NCBI RefSeq assembly: GCF_002532535.1
Contig: NZ_NQWI01000046.1
Coordinates: 1 to 38,204 of the forward strand
Reading direction: 5' to 3'
DNA from: Candidatus Viridilinea mediisalina
GTDB taxonomy: Bacteria > Chloroflexota > Chloroflexia > Chloroflexales > Chloroflexaceae
DNA length: 38,204 bases
The first letter of the stretch is position 1, and each line of letters begins with the position of its first letter. Under the pieces are notes generated by a model. It searched no databases and was not told the origin of the DNA. It saw only the letters and a program-made list of their open reading frames with translations. Positions 34,388 through 38,204 of this stretch are shown here, piece after piece. A program made the translations under genes and the position numbers.

Positions 34388-35967
34388 CGGTCTGTCCTCC
34401 TCGCGCTTGCAGCGACGCCGACAACAGGGCGTTCATGGTGGTTACGGCTGGATTCCTGGGGCAATCCTTCAGCGGGTCTACTCCAAGATGATGAGGCGTC
34501 CGTGCTGCCAGGCTCGCGTGGTGGTGGGGCAGATGCGGGTGTGGCAGAGTCGTGTGACGCAACCGGATCATGGTACACATTGGGCCAATGGTAGATAATC
34601 CGCCGTGGCTCGCCGCTGATCTGATCAACATCGTTCGGATCATGACCGGGAACCGTGGCGCGAATGAGATTCTTGTCATTATCAAAGATTATAACAGCAT
34701 TTGACTCGATCATGCGCCCCGGATAGACGACAAAACCGCTGCCCACCTTGACGTTGTGGCCCACCGCCGAACCAAGCACGGGCAGGTTGATGCCCACAAG
34801 TTCACCGTGGTGTACCACCTTGATCGGCTCACCCTGGAGGTTAAAATCGGTAAAGCAGTTGTTGGCCCCAATGAAGGTGTTGCGTCCAACCACCGTGAGT
34901 TGCAGGGTTGAGTTTTGGGCAACCATGCTGTTCTCCATGAGCGTCGTCATAAAGAGCCCGCCATTGAAGGGCAGGAAGCAACGGTCACTCACCACACTCA
35001 GCATCACCTGGCCACCCTGCATAATATTCACATTATTGCCAATAATGCTATTGGCAATCACCACCCCTGGCCCAATGTAGACATTATCGCCAATAATCGT
35101 TGGGCCGTGGATCGTTGCCGAGGGATCAATTGAGCAATTCTTGCCAATCTTGACCAACGCACGCGAAGCGAGGAAGTGGTTGCGCCACATCTCCTCAAAG
35201 GGGTTCAGTTTTTGCCAAATGGAGCCGAGTGAGAAGGCGAGTTTGCTGGGGAAGATGCTCCAATCCTCTTTGCTCCAGCGCAAAATATTGCGTAAGCGGG
35301 CTTTGCTCATGCGTACATCTTGAGCCGCAGCAAAAGAAAAGACCCCCATGAGAATGTTGGCCATAAAGACGTGCAGCCAACTCTCTACCGAAAGAAACGC
35401 CCGCTGAGGAATTTGGTAGGTCAAATCACCCTTATTGGCCATATAGCTGGGAATATGGTAGTACCCCATCTCATGGCTCAGCGTATCGATCACCAACGGC
35501 GTTGGTTTGGCATGCGGGCCATCAGGGAAATAGTAGAGATCGGCCACATAGACCGAACCGCGCCGTTCGACTCCGTCCTCTACGTAGGCAACTCCATCGT
35601 GGCGGACAATTCCTGAGCAGAGTTGCAGGGCGTGGCGTTCAATGCTGGCATCGCCGCGCACCTCATTTGTCGTGGCCCGAAAGGCAATCTGGCAGGCCCG
35701 CTTACTCGCCCGTGCGGCGCGAATGAAGCTATCAATCAACTCCGCATTGAAGAAGAGATTATCGCGGTGAACCAACAGTTCCTGCGCCCCACTCGGTACT
35801 GCGCTTGCCAACTCACGTAGATCGTCAATTTCGGTACTACCCTTGCAGTGGCTCTTGAGCAGATCGCGCTGCAACAACCAGAGCGGCTTGTTGAGCAGAC
35901 GCAACTCGCGAGCGGGCTCGGCAAAGGGTGCTATCTGGTTTTGATCTCGAAGAATAATCCGCTCCAC
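34384..35967 (-). CDS. GlmU-like protein with left-handed beta-helix acyltransferase domain
   Basis: 527 residues from GTG 35967 (AAGGGG seven bases upstream); an ATG at 35997 would add ten residues. The N-terminal part (1-240) resembles a degenerate nucleotidyltransferase-like region (ELRLLNKPLWLLQRDLL, LVHRDNLFFNAELIDSFI) without the usual GGxGTR loop. A hydrophobic/helical spacer follows. Residues about 276-430 are hexapeptide repeats of a left-handed beta-helix (SIDPSATIHG, TIIGDNVYIGPGVVIANSII, NNVNIMQGG, TFIGANNCFTDF), as in sugar or CoA acyltransferases. The last 55 residues are a Pro/Ser/His/Arg-rich, probably disordered tail overlapping the next gene. The substrate may be a nucleotide sugar, but nucleotidyl chemistry looks lost. 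It is first in the signalling cluster. Confidence 0.8.
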   Translation of the reverse strand: MERIILRDQNQIAPFAEPARELRLLNKPLWLLQRDLLKSHCKGSTEIDDLRELASAVPSGAQELLVHRDNLFFNAELIDSFIRAARASKRACQIAFRATTNEVRGDASIERHALQLCSGIVRHDGVAYVEDGVERRGSVYVADLYYFPDGPHAKPTPLVIDTLSHEMGYYHIPSYMANKGDLTYQIPQRAFLSVESWLHVFMANILMGVFSFAAAQDVRMSKARLRNILRWSKEDWSIFPSKLAFSLGSIWQKLNPFEEMWRNHFLASRALVKIGKNCSIDPSATIHGPTIIGDNVYIGPGVVIANSIIGNNVNIMQGGQVMLSVVSDRCFLPFNGGLFMTTLMENSMVAQNSTLQLTVVGRNTFIGANNCFTDFNLQGEPIKVVHHGELVGINLPVLGSAVGHNVKVGSGFVVYPGRMIESNAVIIFDNDKNLIRATVPGHDPNDVDQISGEPRRIIYHWPNVYHDPVASHDSATPASAPPPREPGSTDASSSWSRPAEGLPQESSRNHHERPVVGVAASARRTDR

Positions 35968-36036
35968 TGCCGGCCCCTTTCTGTGATGCGGACACATGGG
36001 CCTTCACATGATGGCCCTTCTCTCTGTACTAACGAT

Positions 36037-36066
36037 ACTATATGCTGTAGCGGCAATGCAAAACAA
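36037..36066 (-). promoter_or_regulatory. Weak promoter-like sequence for the signalling cluster
   Basis: On the minus strand TTGTTT (36061-36066), an 18-bp spacer, then TATAGT (36037-36042), about 70 bp upstream of GTG 35967. The -10 is fair and the -35 poor. Position is the main support. Confidence 0.28.
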
Positions 36067-36109
36067 GCAGAAGAGATTACAGCTCTATTACGAGGGATGT
36101 CTATGGGCA

Positions 36110-36128
36110 TTGGGGGCATAGCCCCCAA
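36110..36128. terminator. Small GC hairpin TTGGGGGC-ATA-GCCCCCAA
   Basis: 8-bp perfect arms with a 3-base loop, without a U run. It could be a weak terminator or pause site upstream of the signalling cluster. Confidence 0.4.
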
Positions 36129-36319
36129 CCCCCCGCCATACGGCAGATGAGATTGGGGGCCATGAATTAGACTCATTGTACACGACGATTATTACGAGAG
36201 GCAACTTTGCTACACTCCGCCGTAAGATATGACACATGGCATATTGCGTGCCAACGTGAAAAGCTTTTAGACTACAGAGTGTAGCGTTTGGTGCTTCCCT
36301 GGCTCAACGCTATACCAGT

Positions 36320-36358
36320 AGGTCGCCCGCGTACCCCCCCCCCCAACGCGGGCGACCT
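36320..36358. terminator. Hairpin with 13-bp perfect arms and an 11-C loop
   Basis: AGGTCGCCCGCGT and its complement flank a loop containing eleven consecutive C. TTT follows on the plus strand. It lies beyond the MATE gene on the minus strand as the distal member of three hairpins. The C run is a likely slippage site. Confidence 0.6.
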
Positions 36359-36362
36359 TTCC

Positions 36363-36406
36363 CCAAGGCCACAGTGGAGCTCCCCCCTCCCATACTGTGG
36401 CCTTGG
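36363..36406. terminator. Hairpin with 13-bp perfect arms, CCAAGGCCACAGT
   Basis: Perfect 13-bp arms with an 18-base pyrimidine-rich loop; TCTTTT follows on the plus strand. It is the second of three adjacent hairpins, and its arms are unrelated in sequence to the others. Confidence 0.6.
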
Positions 36407-36425
36407 TCTTTTCATATTTGGGTGT

Positions 36426-36448
36426 GCGAGGGAACCTGGTTCCCTCGC
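36426..36448. terminator. Hairpin after the MATE gene, GCGAGGGAACC-T-GGTTCCCTCGC
   Basis: Perfect 11-bp arms around one central base, starting 8 bp beyond the MATE stop codon on the minus strand. There is no U run, so it may protect the 3' end or act with the two following hairpins. Confidence 0.6.
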
Positions 36449-36456
36449 ATGCTCCC

Positions 36457-37848
36457 TCACACCTCAATGCGCTTCCAATGGCCCGCAGCAAAGCGCCAGA
36501 GCGCCATGATTGCCTGAAGGGTGAAGTCGGTTGCCATGGCCAGCCAAATCCCTGCGAGGCCCAGGTCAAGCACCCCAACCAGCAGGAAGGTTAAGGGTAA
36601 ACGCATTACCCACGTCGTGAGAATGCGGCTCATGAGTGGCCAGCGCGTATCACCGGCGCCGCGCAACGCCCCCAAGATGATAAAGCTGACCGCGAGGGCC
36701 GGTTGCATCAAGCCCGCCGCCCGCAATATGGGTGTAGCTGCGGCAACTACGCCGGGATCGTTGCTGAAAATGGCCACAATTGGCCCCGGTATGAGAAACA
36801 TCAGCGCTCCTAAGAGCGACATCATCAACCCGCCCTGCCAGAGCGCCTCGTAGGTGTAACGCTCGGCTTGGTGCGGTTTGCCTGCGCCCAACGCCTGACC
36901 CACGAGCGCCCCGGTGGCCGCTGCGTAGCCCATACCCGGCAGGAATGAGAGCGACTCGATGTAGATCGTGACATTATGGGCCGCAAAGACCGTTGTGCCC
37001 AAGCCTGTCACGAAGCGCACAAAGATCAACAAGGCCGCATGGAAGGCAAATTGCTCCCCGGCGGTCGGCAGGCCAATCTTGATTAGCCGGGCCAGCATCG
37101 TGCCATCCGGTTGCAGGCTGGGAATGAGTTTGAGCACGCCATGGCCGCGTAGCAAGAGGCCCACCATGACGATGCCGCCAACCGTGCGGGCTAAGGCCGA
37201 ACCGAGGGCGGCCCCGTCTACGCCCAACGTTGGCAGGCCCAACTCGCCATTGACCAAGAGCCATGAGGTGATGATGTTGATCAGGTTGACCCCCAACATC
37301 AGCATGAGTGGCGTGCGCGTGTCGCCCGCCGCACGCATACAGGCGGTACCAACGAGCAGAAAGACCGCAGGCAGGAAGGCCATCGCATTGATCTGAATGT
37401 AGCTCACCCCAATCGGACGCGCCTCCAAGGGGGCAGCAATGAGCGCCAAGAAGCTCGGGGCCAAAAAGAAGCCCAGCAGTGTCGTGATCAGCCCCACCAG
37501 CGTCGCCAGCACAAAAGTCTGGCGCAGAATACGCTGCAAACTGGCCGGATCGCGGGCCCCGACCGACCGCGCCACGAGGGCCGCCGCCCCCACCCCGGTG
37601 GCCATAAAAAGAACCATCATTAGCCATGTGAACTGGTTGCCTAATCCCGTTGCCGTAAGCGCCGTCGCGCTGCCATAGCCCAATTGGGCACTCGCCGCAC
37701 TACTCAGATTACCGACAAGGTAGATATCCACCAGCCCCACCAGCGTATTAAGGAGTTGCTCGCCCACGGCAGGCAGAGCCAACCAAAAGACGCGCCCCCG
37801 AATGACGCGGTTGGCAGCAGCATTGCCTCTGTGGTTGATTGTGTGCAT
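36457..37848 (-). CDS. MATE-family multidrug/toxin efflux transporter
   Basis: 463 residues from ATG 37848; a TTG at 37860 is less likely. About 12 hydrophobic helices fall in two halves with the MATE pattern: RVFWLALPAVGEQLLNTLV then DIYLVGNLSSAA in the N-half, CMRAAGDTRTPLMLMLGVN near the middle, and the matching C-half segments IGLPTAGEQFAFHAALLIF and GALRGAGDTRWPLMSRI. The repeated (R)AAGDTR/RGAGDTR motif is diagnostic. It would export cationic compounds in exchange for H+ or Na+ across the inner membrane. The subfamily (NorM or DinF) cannot be settled by eye. It is monocistronic, with its own promoter and a hairpin stack at its end. Confidence 0.92.
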   Translation of the reverse strand: MHTINHRGNAAANRVIRGRVFWLALPAVGEQLLNTLVGLVDIYLVGNLSSAASAQLGYGSATALTATGLGNQFTWLMMVLFMATGVGAAALVARSVGARDPASLQRILRQTFVLATLVGLITTLLGFFLAPSFLALIAAPLEARPIGVSYIQINAMAFLPAVFLLVGTACMRAAGDTRTPLMLMLGVNLINIITSWLLVNGELGLPTLGVDGAALGSALARTVGGIVMVGLLLRGHGVLKLIPSLQPDGTMLARLIKIGLPTAGEQFAFHAALLIFVRFVTGLGTTVFAAHNVTIYIESLSFLPGMGYAAATGALVGQALGAGKPHQAERYTYEALWQGGLMMSLLGALMFLIPGPIVAIFSNDPGVVAAATPILRAAGLMQPALAVSFIILGALRGAGDTRWPLMSRILTTWVMRLPLTFLLVGVLDLGLAGIWLAMATDFTLQAIMALWRFAAGHWKRIEV

Positions 37849-37891
37849 ATATTTGCTCAAGCTATATTTGATGAGTCAAGGACTAGCCACA

Positions 37892-37921
37892 AGTATAGCA
37901 GAATTGAAGCAAAACCGTCAC
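37892..37921 (-). promoter_or_regulatory. Probable promoter of the MATE gene
   Basis: On the minus strand GTGACG (37916-37921), an 18-bp spacer, then TATACT (37892-37897). Transcription would start near 37885, about 37 bases before the ATG. Confidence 0.42.
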
Positions 37922-37957
37922 TTTTGGGCTCTTCGAGCGGTACATGAGTAAGGGGGT

Positions 37958-38116
37958 GTTTTTTGTTGACGCGAAAAAGCCATGGGCCGCGACGTTGGCT
38001 GAGCCTGTCGAAGCCAACGTCGCGGTGGCTTCGACAGGCTGGCTTCGGCAGGCTCAGCCACCGAGCCACCGCGACGCCCCCCAAGAGCCCAAGGCTTTTT
38101 CGTACTCACACATTTT
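37958..38116. repeat. Palindromic MITE-like element, about 159 bp
   Basis: The left end TTTTTTGTTGACGCGAAAAA and the right end (CCCAAGGCTTTTTCG...CATTTTT) are imperfect inverted copies. The interior has CCGCGACGTTGGCT with its exact complement (37988-38025) and a second, overlapping pair around CGCGGTGGCT/AGCCACCGCG, so two alternative hairpins compete. It shares GCTGAGCCTGTCGAAGCC with 8563-8670. Confidence 0.65.
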
Positions 38117-38120
38117 TCCC

Positions 38121-38204
38121 GTTCCCCTGTTCCCCTGTTCCCCTGTTCCCCTGTTCCCCTGTTCCCCTGTTCCCCTGTTCCCCTGTTCCCCTGTTCCCCT
38201 GTTC
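38121..38204. repeat. Octamer tandem array (GTTCCCCT), at least 10.5 copies
   Basis: Perfect 8-bp units run to the right edge of the window and continue beyond. This is the only non-coding array here with a period other than seven. The 37849-38204 gap contains no gene. Confidence 0.97.

Larger units (their letters stand above)
35968..36456. other. Intergenic region, 489 bp, no recognised gene
   Basis: It separates the signalling cluster from the MATE gene, both on the minus strand. It holds a weak promoter-like pair, a small G/C hairpin and three strong hairpins in a row at 36320-36448. The short open frames here have no ribosome site or family features. Confidence 0.7.

Noticed and set aside
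36267-36578. Minus-strand open frame across the hairpin stack
   Set aside because: It runs through three perfect hairpins and into the MATE gene in another frame, with no family resemblance or start signal.

Overview
The window looks like a chromosomal segment of a large-genome Chloroflexota bacterium (Chloroflexales-like). That is an inference from content: a giant multi-GAF sensor kinase, a fused double-permease glycine betaine transporter, long beta-helix/DUF11 secreted proteins, an orphan Flp-type pilin, a PucR regulator, and GC-rich DNA full of short tandem and palindromic intergenic repeats. No rRNA, tRNA, CRISPR array, prophage or intact transposase gene was seen. The species cannot be fixed from the sequence alone.

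Layout. 1-4250 (minus): the first 1416 residues of a secreted beta-helix/DUF11 protein that runs off the left edge inside a Pro-Glu-Pro-Thr repeat. 4425-6044: a GNAT acetyltransferase divergent from an alpha/beta hydrolase. 6192-7229 (minus): a YvcK/CofD-like protein. 7487-11973 (plus): a glycine-betaine/proline-type ABC importer (lipoprotein, ATPase, fused double permease), followed 37 bp later by a deoxyhypusine-synthase-like protein without the catalytic lysine. 13052-14768: a Flp pilin-like protein and a membrane-anchored DUF4097 protein. 15004-19894 (minus): a type I phosphodiesterase, an amylosucrase and a MatB-like acyl-CoA synthetase. 20241-21794 (plus): a PucR-type regulator divergent from the synthetase. 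21801-23904: a repeat-dense island holding a dead BsuBI/PstI-type restriction-modification remnant between two 173-bp inverted repeats. 23908-35967 (minus): a four-gene signalling cluster with GTGA stop/start overlaps at two junctions: GlmU-like left-handed beta-helix protein, response regulator with degenerate GGDEF-like domain, a 2828-residue kinase with about 14 GAF modules, and an alpha/beta-hydrolase-fold protein lacking its nucleophile serine. 36457-37848 (minus): a MATE efflux protein.

How the parts work together. The importer genes form a compatible-solute uptake unit. Amylosucrase, phosphodiesterase and acyl-CoA synthetase lie in one direction and may be co-transcribed; the PucR regulator across the divergent promoter is a candidate controller. 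The signalling cluster looks like a two-component system with a large ligand-integrating sensor array and a diverged response-regulator output.

The most unusual layer is the non-coding DNA. At least seven intergenic spaces carry short tandem arrays, mostly with an exact 7-bp period but different unit sequences. Four of these follow a shared seed (ATGYTCGGYWATC), and several touch start or stop codons. Two small elements with 16-bp terminal inverted repeats, two palindromic elements, an 82-bp dispersed repeat and several perfect hairpins fill most remaining gaps.
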